A DNA stretch of 64,000 nucleotides, from NCBI GenBank assembly GCA_023935145.1, contig CM043700.1, positions 143,510,828-143,574,827 on the forward strand, read 5' to 3'. This DNA comes from Bretschneidera sinensis. Taxonomy: Eukaryota > Streptophyta > Magnoliopsida > Brassicales > Akaniaceae. A program made the translations under genes and the position numbers. The notes under the pieces were generated by a model that searched no databases, had not been told where the DNA came from, and saw only the letters and a list, made by a program, of their open reading frames with translations. How positions within the stretch are numbered: the first letter of the stretch is position 1; the number at the start of each line of letters is the position of its first letter. This document shows positions 1 to 11,140 of the stretch, in pieces.

Positions 1-3000
1 AAAATTGGAGGACTAGTATTACGGTGAAAGATTCCATGCTACCACTAGAAGAATGGGTTTGTACTATAGTCTTTTCCTATCTTTGTCAATATTGCTTCTC
101 TATCCAAGTTTGTGTCTGTAAATGATTGTCTATGAAAATGAATTGCTTGTGGGATTTATAGCTTTTGATTATTTATAAAGCATGGAATATATAATCTTCT
201 TCTGTTCAGAGAACTCATTGTTTTAATATACTGCTCGTTCTTTCAATTAAGATTTTCCCTCAGCAAATTATGATATAAGCACATACAACTATAGCTGATT
301 GCATCAGTCAAATATTATGGTCTTTGATTGGTGCCTGTGCTCATCAATATCTAAGAGCAGTCTAATGCTGCTGGGGACTTTAGATCTTTATTTGACATTT
401 AACATACGGTTCAGAGGAGTGGAAATATTGGTTTCTGGATCCTAAAATTTAGGTAGGATAATTTGTCCTTTCTGTTTTCTCTTTCAAGTATTAGAGTGAT
501 CGAGTTAGTTTTAAAATTTCAGGGGAATGTTCTTTCACTTCCTCTTTTTTTTTTTCCTTTTTTTTCCTCTTTCTTTCTATTCATTTTGTTTCTTTTTTCT
601 TAATTGTATAACATTTGAAAGATTTGTATTTTAAATACATTTTTGTTTGACTTACTTATCAAAATACATTTTTGCATGATTTTGCAGATGCTACAATTAG
701 CAGAGTACCATGCAACTGCTAGTGAACCAGTGAAACCTCCTAAACGACCTTCTATAAAGGAAAGAAAGCAGAAGTTGCTTGCTTTCTTGCAAGGTATGAC
801 TATTATCTCCTTAAAAAGATATTCCGCATTTCATGTTGGTTATACTGTTTCTTACATTCGTTGTGACAGAGAAATACGAACCGGTTTATGCTAAGTGGAC
901 AACAGAACGATGTGCAGTTTGTAGATGGGTTGAAGATTGGGACTACAACAAAATTATCATCTGCAACAGGTATTGTCAATAGGAGTTGCTTTTTTTGCAT
1001 GGATATTCAGTCTAAAATCATAGTGATTAAGGACCAGTCATCTCATTCACCTAATGAATTAATGTAACGAGACTAGACTAGGTAATATTCGGACTGAATT
1101 TTCTTATGTCTGAAATAATAGTGCATCTGTTATTTATTAAAAAGACAGGGCATCTGTTGACCTAAAAAGCAGAGTGTGTAAGGTACTTTGTGATCATTTA
1201 TGGTTCTGATTTTTCATTTTGCATATTTCTTTGGTTTTGTGAGATTTCATACTTGCACCCACCTTTTGCTTTCAGTCACATTTGTACATGTATTATTCTG
1301 AATGATATTTACACCACTTTCATCAGTAGACATTTTGCTCATGTATTTGCTAAGCAAGGCAAGATCTTTTTGATGGCTAAATATTTAACTGACTATATAA
1401 GTATTCTTTACGATATTAATAATTTTTTTTTATATTGATAATGTTACTGATTTTATATTTTATCAGATGCCAAATAGCCGTTCATCAAGAATGCTATGGA
1501 GCAAGAAATGTTCGGGATTTCACTTCATGGGTTTGCAAAGCATGTGAAACTCCTGATATCAAGCGGGAGTGTTGTCTTTGTCCTGTAAAAGGTATGTTTC
1601 CTGATAATGGAATTTCTAAGTTCATGACTCTTTTTTTGGTGTGTGTAAACTTCTTTATCTGGAATTATTTTTGTGCTACAAAAATATGAGTTTTCTTTAC
1701 AGAAGTGCTTGTTTTTCAGTGTATTATTTGTATGTTTTATATTGTCACAATCTTTCTTCTTTCCATTTTGGGTAAAACCCGACGTCAGTCACAATGATTA
1801 CTTTAAAAAGGGGGGTAATTATATAGCCACAGCTCTACTTTCCTGAATGTGTTTTTAGAAATCTTGTATAGTATTTCTTTGCCTATTTCTAATAGTTTTG
1901 TGGACATTTTCATGACACGTTTGTTATGATGATTTAATTATTGCTTCTATGATTTGATTTCTTTTATCTTAATGTCGTAGTACTTTCTTATTTGGTCCAA
2001 TTAGGTGGTGCTCTAAAGCCAACTGATGTTGAGACATTGTGGGTTCATGTTACGTGTGCTTGGTTTCAACCTGAAGTCTCTTTTGCAAGTGATGAAAAGA
2101 TGGAACCTGCTCTTGGGATATTGAGTATTCCATCAAATTCGTTTGTGAAGGTAGGGCATCTGTTTTAGTCGTCACTGCATCATGAATGTTCCCTTTGAAC
2201 TCCATTTTTCATGATAATCCATCTGTTCAGTAGAAACTTGTACTATAAGAAATTTTAACGTCTCTTTGAGGAATGGTTAGCTTGGGCATATAGCTCAATT
2301 GGTAACCATACCTCTCCCTCCACTCCTGATTATCAACAAGAAAATAGTTCTTGAGGAATGGAGTTAGCTTATCTTGTGAATATGATACCACAATGTCATA
2401 CTGATTTACACCATAAACTGCTACCCTATTTTTCTGAGATTTTGATGCAAAGGCAGAATGTTTTTTAGTTGGTTTATTAATAATTTTTTTTGGTAAGAAA
2501 AAACAGTGTTTAACATACTTGTTTGAAGAGGACTCCCTCACTCTCATTGTAATGTTTAAGTAATGAAAGGAATAGCAATTAAAATTAATTTATGGAACTT
2601 CCCGGGCATAAATATGTCATTTCTGTCTCTTATTTTTTCAATCTGTCTTTATCCTTTTCATAATTTGTGGATGCTTGTGATATGAGAAGTTCTGTTTTCT
2701 TAGTTCTCCTGTACGTGGTTTTACCCAACCTGATGGTTTTCAGTTCTTACATTATCACTTAAGGGAAAGAAAAGAATAGAAATTGATCCATAATGCACCA
2801 TGTGATGCCATACAGGAGGGGAGAAATCAAGATAAACTAAAAATAAAAGATAAAACCGATCTTCTCAGATCATATGGGAACCACAATCAAATCACATGGC
2901 ACGAAACAACTACTCAATCACAGAATGTTTAATTTCAGTAATCTGTTTTTTTTATTCATTCCAAGCCGAGTACACATGACATAGGGATGCCTCTTATATA

Positions 3001-6000
3001 GAGATCTTAACCCTAGTCCGATAAGGAAACTAAACTATGAAAGGAAATTGACATGTGAAATTAACTACACCTAGATACCCATAATATTTATTAATTACAT
3101 AATTATCCCCATATCCCCCAATTCCTAAATTTAAATCCCTAATTTTAATTTTTCTTGTGTACCCCATCACCATGTCATCACCTACAATTGTAGTTTGTCT
3201 GTTTTAATTGTTGCATTCTGATGGCTTGTGACTTGTGAGCTGGTTGCTCTTTACATGAATAAGGAGATGCAATCTAAAATATTCCTTGTTTACATGAACC
3301 AGATTTGCGTAATTTGTAAGCAAATTCATGGTTCATGCACTCAGTGTTGCAAGTGTTCTACATATTACCATGCAATGTGCGCATCAAGGGCTGGGTATCG
3401 CATGGAGGTAAGTCAGTTGTTCTTGATCCTTCTTCTTTGAGAGCTATCTCTTTTCAGGAAATCCAAATATAAATTGTTTGGTGTTTCATGCATTGCAAAA
3501 TTGATACATGGGGATGTTCTTTTTATTGATCAGTATATTATATGAATCTTCTTGTCCAATGAAAGGTCATAAACCCATCTGCGAAGAAATAAATGTTACG
3601 TTCTGCTACCACAACCAATGTCCTGAAATTCTTGAAATAACTAGAGTATCCCTGTCCAGTTTAAGAAATCTGTTGAATTGCATATGAGCTTATACATTGT
3701 TGGCCCATTTCCCATCTACTTGAGCATTTGGGAAAGTTGGTAACTGACATGGTATCATAACCAAAGGTCTGGTGTTCGAATTTGATAACCCTTGTTTGTT
3801 TCTGTGTGCTAGGCTTGTATCGTCTATGGGGCTATGCATGTGAGGGGAAGTGTTAAAGTGTACATTAGCTTGATATACATTTTTGGCCCATTTCCCATCA
3901 CCTTAAGCTTTTGTAATAAATGGTAACTAACAAAATCATTACACAAATACCAGTAAAATAATATAGCAAAGGAAGAAAAATAATCAGAATGCTAGACTAG
4001 TAAAAGAGAGGGTTCCAAGGAGGCCCTACATAAAATTTGAACAGATTTATCTGGTCTCTTAAGCTTGCTTTGTGTTGGATCTGCTGGAAGTGGGAATGAA
4101 GCTCCAGATCTCAGCTCTGAAGTCCCTCAATATTGCACCTTCTACCAAAGTCTGAACCAAAAGAAGGTATTGGATGGGGAACTAAAGTCTGCACAAGAAT
4201 GCTATTGCATAAAATCCCAAAAAGAAATAAGAAGTAAAATAAATTGAAATTCATGAAAACCCTTCGTAACAAAGTTCAAGAATTGTTTTTATTCTGAGGC
4301 AGACACAAGCCTGATAAGTTATGTTTCAATTTCTTCCCTGAGATGTCACTAAAATGGTAAAGATAATTTAATTTTCAGCGCGCAAATATCATGGGAATTT
4401 ATAAATTCCATCTTGTTTTGTATAACCTGCCATTTTATCTTGTACAAATTTGTTTTCTTCTTATTTTGGTGAAAATTATCCTTTATGAGGGTTCTTATAT
4501 GTCGTTCTAATTCGTATTGCTGATATTTTTGGTTGCATTTATCTGTGCTGTTTAAATTGCAGTTACACTCCTTGGAGAAAAATGGTAGACAGATTACAAA
4601 AATGGTGTCATATTGCGCTTATCATAGGTATGCCTTAATGCTTCTGCCGGCTTGGTCTTTTAAAGCACTTATACGCATGATATCCTCAATTTTAGACTTA
4701 GTTTTTTTTCCTAAGTAGTTCCATTTCTGTTGTAGGGCTCCAAATCCGGATACTGTTTTGATTATACAGACTCCTCTAGGGGTCTTTTCTGCCAAGAGCC
4801 TTGTTCAAAATAAGAAGAGAGCTGGTTCAAGGCTGATTTCATCAAACAGAACACAAGTTGAAGAGGTTCCAGTAGTAGAAACAATTGACTGTGAACCATT
4901 CTCTGCTGCTAGATGTCGGGTCTTCAAAAGATCAAACAATTACGAGAAGGTATCCTCCACAAAAGTTTTAAATTTCCGATGTTGTTAGTTTGCATGAATA
5001 TCATCTTTCTTTTTTATTTTAATAGGAGTAATAAACTTCTTGTCCTTTTTCCTACCCGGTTTCGGGTGGGGGTGGGGGGCTACAAATCACAACCCAAAAC
5101 AATTCTGGAGATGTTCCCAAGCTAAAAGTAAGCTGAAAAAATGAGATCACACTAGTAAGAGGGAAAGGAAAGAAACAATCAAACCACTTCCTTTTCAAGC
5201 ATTTCATTGTGAAAGACTGTTTCTACTTTACCAAATGTGGTTGCTGCTGTTAATTTTGATTTATATTTAAGATACAACATACACTCTCTAAAGCATGATG
5301 TGTCAAAAATAGATAGCATAATATTATATAGCACTGATTAGAAAGGCAGGCTTTTACTTTTCTGAGCTAAGTGAATGAATTAGTAGCATGCACTTGGGGT
5401 GCAACCTAGTTTTCATCTTAATGGTGAAGTCATAGACAGTTACATCTGAAACTAGTTGTTTAATATAAATGATTCTTTCACATCTTTCTTACTTCTTTTA
5501 GTAAAGTTATTCTGCTCTATATTAAAGTCTGCATCCAAGACTCCCAAAGAAAAAAAAGGAAAGGATAATGATGTAGAATGGGAAAGAAAATATGTATTAT
5601 TTTAAGATTTGTGGGATTTGGGGTTATTTGTGGGATTGTTTTGTAAATACACTTTTATTAGGAGCAAGTAGTGATATGGTAGAACTTTAGTTTAGGAAAT
5701 TATACATTTTATGAGTATTTACGTTATTAGGTTGTTTAGGGTTTCCTATTATGTTTAGGATTGGCATCTATATAGTATGTTTGGTTGATTCAGACATGGA
5801 TAATAAAGTTTAAGATTTGGAACATTTTATGAGTATTTACACTTGTTCTTCAGGTTCTCTTCTCTCCCCTGCTGTTCTGTCTCTCTCTCCCTACCGCTTA
5901 TGTTTCTGTCTTTTCTCCCTTACTTCTTCACTATTTATCTTCTCTCTCATTCTATGTCCTCTTCTTTCTCTATCTGTTCTACATCAGATAGATTTAGTAA

Positions 6001-8592
6001 TTGCATGGAGGCTTATTTATTGTCTTGCTGGTAGATAGTGTACCATGATTTCAGATCAATAGCTGAAGTGGAGGTTACAGGGTTTTCTTCATTATGTGTT
6101 GGAGTTTACCATTGTAATACTTTGGTGCGACCAAGTTATGTACTTTTTTCCTATCAAGTGATTGACCAAGTGGTCAACATTAATGCAGTAGTCATGAGTT
6201 TTGGTTTTGCAATTTTAAATAAATTGGAAAAGGAGGAAAACACACAAAGATACCTTGTGGTTTGGCCTTGTTTAATTTCAGTATTGAAGTTTTAAAAAGT
6301 TAAATTTGAGTGCATGAGGTTTGTCCTTGGTCATATGAAGGCCAAATCAGAGGGTACTTTTGTGTATATTCCTATTATTTTGTAATAAAAATTAAAAATT
6401 CAATCCGATTTCTTTTTCCCATGTTTGATATTGATAACTGTAAGCATGCCAAATCATTGCAACAATTAAATCAACTTGCATGATGACTAAACCCTAAACA
6501 AGAAGAATCATTTAACTTTTATATTATAATAAAAAGTTATAAATTCAACCAATTTTCCTTCTCTCACGTTCGATATTGATAACTTAAACCTAAAAAACCA
6601 TTGCAACAACTAAATCAACTTGAAACGTGTTGATTAAAGTGATCCTCCTATTGATTTGGTCTTTATTTGACTAAATACTAACTTAATGTACTCAAAGTTA
6701 ACTTTTTAAAACTTTGGTACTGAATTTAAATAAGGCCAACGCACAAGGTGCTTTCGTGTATTTTCCTCATTGGAAAAATAACATGATGTTGACCTTCTTT
6801 ATTATCTATTTATGTTGTCTATATTCTTTAAATTTGCTTGCTTGTTTTCTAATAATTCAGTGGAATATTAATTATTCCTACTCCTTTTGAGACCGTTCTT
6901 CAATTAGATCTTTTTAACAAGTTATGTCGCTTTCAATATTCTCACTTTTTTTTTTCTGTTTACTAGAGAACAGAAGAGGAAGCCATTGCCCACAGAGTGA
7001 TGAGACCTTGCCATCATCCTTTAGGTGCAATACAAAGTTTGAATGCATTCAGAGTAATCTTCTCCCTTTCACACATGATGGGTTGTCATTTTCATCTCTT
7101 TGGATCAGAAATCAATTGAAATTAATCTTGTGGTGACATTTTGGTTTGTTTTCCTTTAACAGGTAGTAGAAGAGCCTAAGTGCTTTTCTTCTTTCAGGGA
7201 ACGGCTTTACCACTTACAGGCAAGTGTCCATAATTTAATACTGCATTAAATTAATTATTATATTTTTTGCATTGTTCTAACTATTTTTGTGATATACACT
7301 TGATTTCAGAGAACTGAAATGGATCGAGTTTGCTTTGGTCGATCTGGAATACATGGGTGGGGCCTCTTTGCACGTAGAAATATTCAAGAAGGAGATATGG
7401 TATGCAGGCTAGACTTCGCGCACTAAATAGTTTCTGAGAAGCATTATTTGCATGTTCATACTCTAATTAGTTTCTTAGGAGCATTATATGCCTGTTAATT
7501 CTCAGGGTTAAGAATCTATTATCTAGGACTTTTCTTTTGGTTTTTATGAAGATCATTGACTTGGGTGTGCAAAAGCTGAAGGCCCACCTTATGATCTAAC
7601 GGTGACATTGTGGAAAGTGACAAACCATAGAAACAAATAGAAATTGGCTATCATATTCATTAATTTGGAAATCATCCTGCTTATTGAATAAAATTATCTT
7701 GTCAAATGTTATATGAAGACTGAATGCGTTTTTAATGCATTTGGAAATAAACAACGGTTCTCAGCAGAATCTCTGACCAACCTTAATATTTTGACAAATT
7801 ATGTTGCACATGCATACATGATAATTTTGCTGTGTTCAAATAATCAAAATGTTACTTTATTGGGATTTCCTCACCCCTGAGACACATTTTCATGTAAGGT
7901 AAGAAACTCGTGTTTTTCTTCAGGTTCTTGAATACCGTGGGGAACAGGTGAGGCGCAGTATGGCAGATCTTAGGGAGGCACGCTACCGTTTAGAAGGGAA
8001 AGACTGCTATGTAAGTTCATTTTCTTTTCAGTCATAATTTCCCCCCCTCTTGTTCTTTCTCTTTTTTTCCGCATAGCTTGATTGTGGTATTTTTTTTATT
8101 TTGTAGCTGTTCAAGATCAGTGAGGAAGTAGTGGTGGATGCCACTGATAAAGGGAACATTGCACGGCTGATCAACCATTCGGTAAGTCATGCTTGCTGAA
8201 AGCATGTTGGGTACTGAACTGAATCTAATTTTGTGCTAAAGTAAATTCCTTTAACCTATTAATCATTTTTCACGCCTTTAAACTTTCTTTGATGCAGTGT
8301 ATGCCCAATTGCTATGCTAGGATTATGAGTGTCGGTGATGATGAGAGTCGAATTGTCCTTATTGCAAAGACTAACGTATCTGCTGGTGACGAGCTTACGT
8401 ACTACTCTTCTCTCTTTCGTTTCTCCTTCTCTCATACCCCCTTCATTGAGCTATAGAATTTCAGCTGTTAACTATTTTCCATTTTTCATTGCCTCTGGCA
8501 GGTATGATTACTTGTTTGATCCCGATGAGCCTGATGAATTCAAAGTCCCATGTTTATGTAAAGCCCCAAACTGCCGGAAATTTATGAATTAG
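1..8592 (+). CDS. ATX5: ATX3/4/5-type histone H3 lysine methyltransferase (PHD-ePHD-SET), 5' truncated by window
   Basis: Trithorax-like enzyme that methylates histone H3, typically Lys4, on nuclear chromatin. Fifteen exons are visible: 3-56 (first codon split before it), 688-793, 870-969, 1467-1591, 2005-2150, 3303-3407, 4563-4627, 4736-4949, 6967-7053, 7163-7219, 7310-7399, 7924-8010, 8107-8181, 8298-8398, 8502-8592. They join in frame into about 500 C-terminal residues of a protein normally near 1000. In fragment numbering, the PHD finger has Cys68, 71, 85, 88, His93, Cys96, 110 and 113. An extended PHD follows from Cys122 (CCLCPVKGG, then WVHVTCAW and [11 protein letters not shown]). The SET domain starts near 362 ([14 protein letters not shown]), with NHSCMPNC at 435-442 and a post-SET Cys488-x-Cys490-x4-Cys495. 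All catalytic motifs look intact. The intron after 7219 uses a GC donor. The upstream PWWP/FYR part lies outside the window. ATX5 is chosen over ATX3/4 by synteny. Confidence 0.95.
2818..3180 (-). mobile_element. LTR-like retrotransposon fragment, antisense, in ATX5 intron 5
   Basis: Read on the minus strand, this block has the parts of an LTR. It has a possible TG start near 3180, a TATA box (complement of the TTATATAGAG stretch near 2995-3004), and an AATAAA signal about 45 bases further on (complement of TTTATT near 2950). Exon 6 begins at 3303, so the block sits wholly within the intron. I see no coding domain and found no target duplication, so the ends are approximate. It is probably a solo or truncated copia-type LTR. 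Confidence 0.4.
3666..3937. repeat. 5-bp target-site duplication AAATC flanking the TRIM
   Basis: AAATC occurs at 3666-3670 directly before the 5' LTR and again at 3933-3937 directly after the 3' LTR. This is the length expected for LTR-element integration. Confidence 0.85.
3671..3932 (+). mobile_element. Complete TRIM (miniature LTR retrotransposon) in ATX5 intron 6
   Basis: The element has two LTRs, 3671-3749 (79 bp) and 3851-3932 (82 bp). Both start TGTT and end in CA (CTGACA and CTAACA), and they share the core TTGGCCCATTTCCCATC. Directly after the 5' LTR is TGGTATCATAACC (3750-3762), close to the TGGTATCAGAGC primer-binding site for initiator Met-tRNA. A purine tract, GAGGGGAAG, precedes the 3' LTR. 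The roughly 100-bp interior codes for nothing. The flanks are a perfect 5-bp target duplication, AAATC at 3666-3670 and 3933-3937. All of these are hallmarks of a terminal-repeat retrotransposon in miniature. Confidence 0.9.
5572..5983 (+). mobile_element. LTR-like fragment in ATX5 intron 8
   Basis: The region begins TGTAGAATGG and may end TTCTACA. It contains a TATA-like CTATATAG near 5769, an AATAAA near 5802 and a pyrimidine-rich 3' part, the usual order in a copia LTR. A 19-bp sequence starting ACATTTTATGAG occurs twice, at 5704-5722 and 5822-5840. No target duplication or primer site was found, so identity and ends are tentative. Confidence 0.3.
6232..6768. mobile_element. 537-bp Mutator-like MITE in ATX5 intron 8
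   Basis: The termini are inverted repeats of about 70 bp. The left reads GGAGGAAAACACACAAAG and onward through CCTTGTG, TTGGCCTT and GTTTTAAAAAGTTAA. The complement of the right end reads GAGGAAAATACACGAAAG with the same sequence of blocks. ATTGGAAAA lies on both sides (6223-6231 and 6769-6777), giving the 9-bp duplication typical of Mutator-superfamily insertions. Inside is a diverged direct repeat (about 6398-6482 and 6543-6625, sharing GATATTGATAAC and ATCAACTTG). It has no transposase ORF, so it is non-autonomous. Confidence 0.85.
6398..6625 (+). repeat. Internal direct repeat of the MULE-MITE
   Basis: Two copies of roughly 85 bp, offset by about 145 bp, share ATTCAA, GATATTGATAAC, CATTGCAACAA and TAAATCAACTTG. 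They show that the MITE's interior grew by duplication. Confidence 0.7.
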
Positions 8593-8766
8593 GATACATA
8601 CACAACACAGCCATTGTTTTTCCGCAAGGACACTAACCCGATCCCCATGCGATCTCACAGTTGCTACACTGAATTTGTAATTTTTGTCAGAAAGGAAAGC
8701 GTATTTTTATTTTTTCCTCTCTTTTATGTTTTATTTTTTTTTGTCTTTTGATAATCACAACGCTTA

Positions 8767-8772
8767 AATAAA
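8767..8772 (+). terminator. Poly(A) signal AATAAA of the ATX5-like gene
   Basis: AATAAA lies about 175 bases past the stop codon within T-rich 3' sequence. It is the best candidate for the near-upstream element of 3'-end formation. Confidence 0.5.
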
Positions 8773-10120
8773 ACCATAAATTTGTAGCTGCTTGGCAGCT
8801 TCAAGCTTTTTGTGTATATTTATTGACACTTCACCATCATCATAATGAAATGTGCTAACCCATTTTTCATGTAGTATCAGATTTGTACCGTTTGCCTAGT
8901 AGTTTACAAAACAATTTTTGAAATAATTTTGGTAAAACATTGAAGTTATAAACTATTTAATACTTGATAAAATAAAACAATAACGAAAAGTGTTTTATGA
9001 TACAAGTTCGATTTGTTAAAATTTTTTTCATAAAAGATGTTTGGGATAGTTTCTCTTTATAGAAAAAGAAATCAATTTCATAAACTCTCTGACAATTGCT
9101 ATGTAAGCATCACTTAAAAGCCATGTAATTATTTTTTCTCATTGATCAGAAATTCTCAAAGCCAATAAAAAAGTGAAACACATAATTCCTCGATGTTTAT
9201 TGGGGTAAACAATGCAATAAAAGAAACAAAGACTAAAAGAGAGTTTTGCGTCAGCTCCCCCCTCCCCATAAATTCTTGTGTTTCTGATGCAATACAAGAC
9301 ATGAAATTTGGCTTGTGGGTACCTGATTAATTATTATGCTAGACAAAAATGGTTAACTCAACAGAAGAAAAGGGCACAGATTTTGAAATTTGGCTTTGTG
9401 AATCCTTTAACGAGACATGAAATTCGTTTTTATTGATGTTAGATTGGCCAAACGTTGAGAGAGTGAAGAATCAATGAGAGATGGCCATTGGATTTTTTTT
9501 TTCCATTTTGGAGCTGGTGTGTAAGTTAAGGGAACTGCAAATTAAAGGTCGTTTATCTTTTTTCTGTTCATTGCATTGGCTTTAATAATTGCGGATTAAT
9601 GGAGAGAGATTTTATCTAAGATGGATAATAGATAAAACATAAGAATATCCCTAAAAAAATTGGAAGAAAAATTAACTTCGTGTTTACATAGCATAAACAA
9701 CCTTATTTTTAAGAACCCTAAAATAGAAATAAAAAAAAACTATATCACATGGCCCAGTATAAGCTTATATCTTCCTTTTCTTTTTCAGCAAGGAAAACCA
9801 TTACTGATATTGGGAGATCAAGATGTTAATTAATTAAGCTTTTTTCAATGCAGTTCTATCATTCCATATATTTTGAAGTATTACCCAAAGAAAAATCTCA
9901 TTGATTTTAGTTGAATTGATTGGACTGGAAAAATAGAGAATGACAAAAATAGGTGAACTTTTAAGCTTCAATTTGTAACACAAAAGTCAATTAATTATAC
10001 TTGATAAAAAAGCCTATTAATTAAATATACTAGACTCCGTGGAAAGCAGAAACTCTCTTCAACAAGAAACCTGAACAGGCAATTAAAAGGAAAAAAAAAA
10101 AAACATGAACAGAAAAGAAA

Positions 10121-10169
10121 AAACCCTAGTCTTTTCTTCAAAACCCTAGTCTTTTTTCTTTAAACCCTA
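10121..10169 (+). repeat. Three telo-box units (AAACCCTAG) spaced 20-21 bp
   Basis: AAACCCTAG occurs at 10121, 10141 and 10162, each followed by TCTT and a T-rich run. It forms a small tandem array just past the stop codon of the minus-strand B3 gene, so probably in its 3' UTR. Telo-boxes are short plant telomere-like motifs usually found in promoters. Here the tandem spacing suggests simple local duplication. Confidence 0.7.
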
Positions 10170-10185
10170 GTCTTGTTCCTTGAGC

Positions 10186-11028
10186 TTAGTATTTACCTTG
10201 CACTAACATCAGCAAACCCCAGTCTTGTTGGCTTGTTCTTTGTGTTGAAGTTTCACCCTTTTCATAGCGTGGCTCTTGCTCAGCACTTAAATCATCTTCT
10301 TCGGTTGAACTTGAACCATCTTGATCTTCATTGTTTGTTCCAACTTTTACCATCGCGAAGCAAAGCCTGGTTTCGACTCGATACGACCATACCTGAACGA
10401 TATCACCTATCTTGATATGATTATCCTTTACAACTGAGTTCCATCCTGTTTTAAAGGCATACATTGCAGTTGTTTTCATATGCCACTTCGTCATGTTTAG
10501 AGTATACTCCTTGAGCAATGGCCCTATGAAGGGTACTCGTAAGTTACTCTCTGGTTTATTCAATTTCTCCTCTTCCTCTTTGGTAAGAAATACTACATTT
10601 TTTCTGATTTGCAACAATGGAAGAGAAAAACGGTGATTGGATGCCTTCACGTCTGTCTCATAAACTGGTTTTTGTATCACCAAAACCTCCCCAGAACCAC
10701 CTTTTTCTTTGATATAATTCTTGAACTCTATAGGCATGTCTGGTGGTGGATCAGGACCAGTGTTCAATTTTCTTCTAGGCCTTCTTTGGTTTAGTATGTT
10801 TTTACCTTTCCTGTTGGACTTCGATGTCGACCCATTATTATTTGGCAACTTCCTGATCTTCCTTTCCTTCTGCTTGTTGACAACTTGTGTTTTTGATCTC
10901 TGCAGCCGTGCTTCTCTTTCCATGATTTTCTTTCGATCAACTCTTGTTACCTCTAACAAGCAATCAAAAAGGTAATGGCATTGCTCTATTTTTGTAGCCT
11001 TGAAATCTCTAAGACTCAACGGTTTCAT
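10186..11028 (-). CDS. B3 domain-containing protein, DUF313 family
   Basis: A single-exon gene for a 280-residue putative nuclear DNA-binding protein. I take the ATG at 11028 (MKPLSLRDFKATK). The frame is open 30 bases further up to a GTG, but that is not a usual start in plants. A basic stretch near residues 50-90 (KQKERKIRKL, RRPRRKL) resembles a nuclear signal. The diagnostic DUF313 block follows: PPDMPIEFKNYI, RFSLPLLQI, FLTKEEEEKLN, then a B3-like tail LNMTKWHMKTTAMYAFKTGW and IGDIVQVWSYR. The C-terminus is acidic and Ser-rich. This plant family forms lineage-specific arrays and most members have no known target. The gene lies between two members of a block that is conserved in Arabidopsis, so it is probably a later arrival. 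Confidence 0.85.
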   Translation of the reverse strand: MKPLSLRDFKATKIEQCHYLFDCLLEVTRVDRKKIMEREARLQRSKTQVVNKQKERKIRKLPNNNGSTSKSNRKGKNILNQRRPRRKLNTGPDPPPDMPIEFKNYIKEKGGSGEVLVIQKPVYETDVKASNHRFSLPLLQIRKNVVFLTKEEEEKLNKPESNLRVPFIGPLLKEYTLNMTKWHMKTTAMYAFKTGWNSVVKDNHIKIGDIVQVWSYRVETRLCFAMVKVGTNNEDQDGSSSTEEDDLSAEQEPRYEKGETSTQRTSQQDWGLLMLVQGKY

Positions 11029-11132
11029 TCTTTTTTCCCTCAAACCTTTTCTTCTCACTCACAGTTTGAAGAAGAAATTGTGAAGGAGAAAGACTGAATA
11101 CACTATTGCTTCCTCTCTGCACAACCCATTTC

Positions 11133-11140
11133 TTTATATA
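11133..11140 (-). promoter_or_regulatory. TATA box of the B3/DUF313 gene
   Basis: The complement reads TATATAAAG, about 105 bases upstream of the chosen ATG on the minus strand. The spacing fits a short 5' UTR and supports the ATG at 11028. Confidence 0.55.

Larger units (their letters stand above)
8593..10185. other. 3' UTR of ATX5 and convergent spacer to the B3 gene
   Basis: The first part is the ATX5 3' UTR. Beyond about 8900 the sequence is AT-rich with no ORF or splice pattern that I can support. The only structured piece is the telo-box triplet at 10121-10169, close to the end of the opposing B3 gene. Confidence 0.6.

Noticed and set aside
2285..2340. TAGCTCAATTGG, an A-box-like motif in ATX5 intron 5
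   Set aside because: No matching B box at a suitable distance, so not listed as a SINE.
3750..3790. tRNA-like TGGTATCATAACC with GTTCGAATTTG
   Set aside because: Not a tRNA gene: it is the primer-binding site and interior of the TRIM, and no cloverleaf can be formed.
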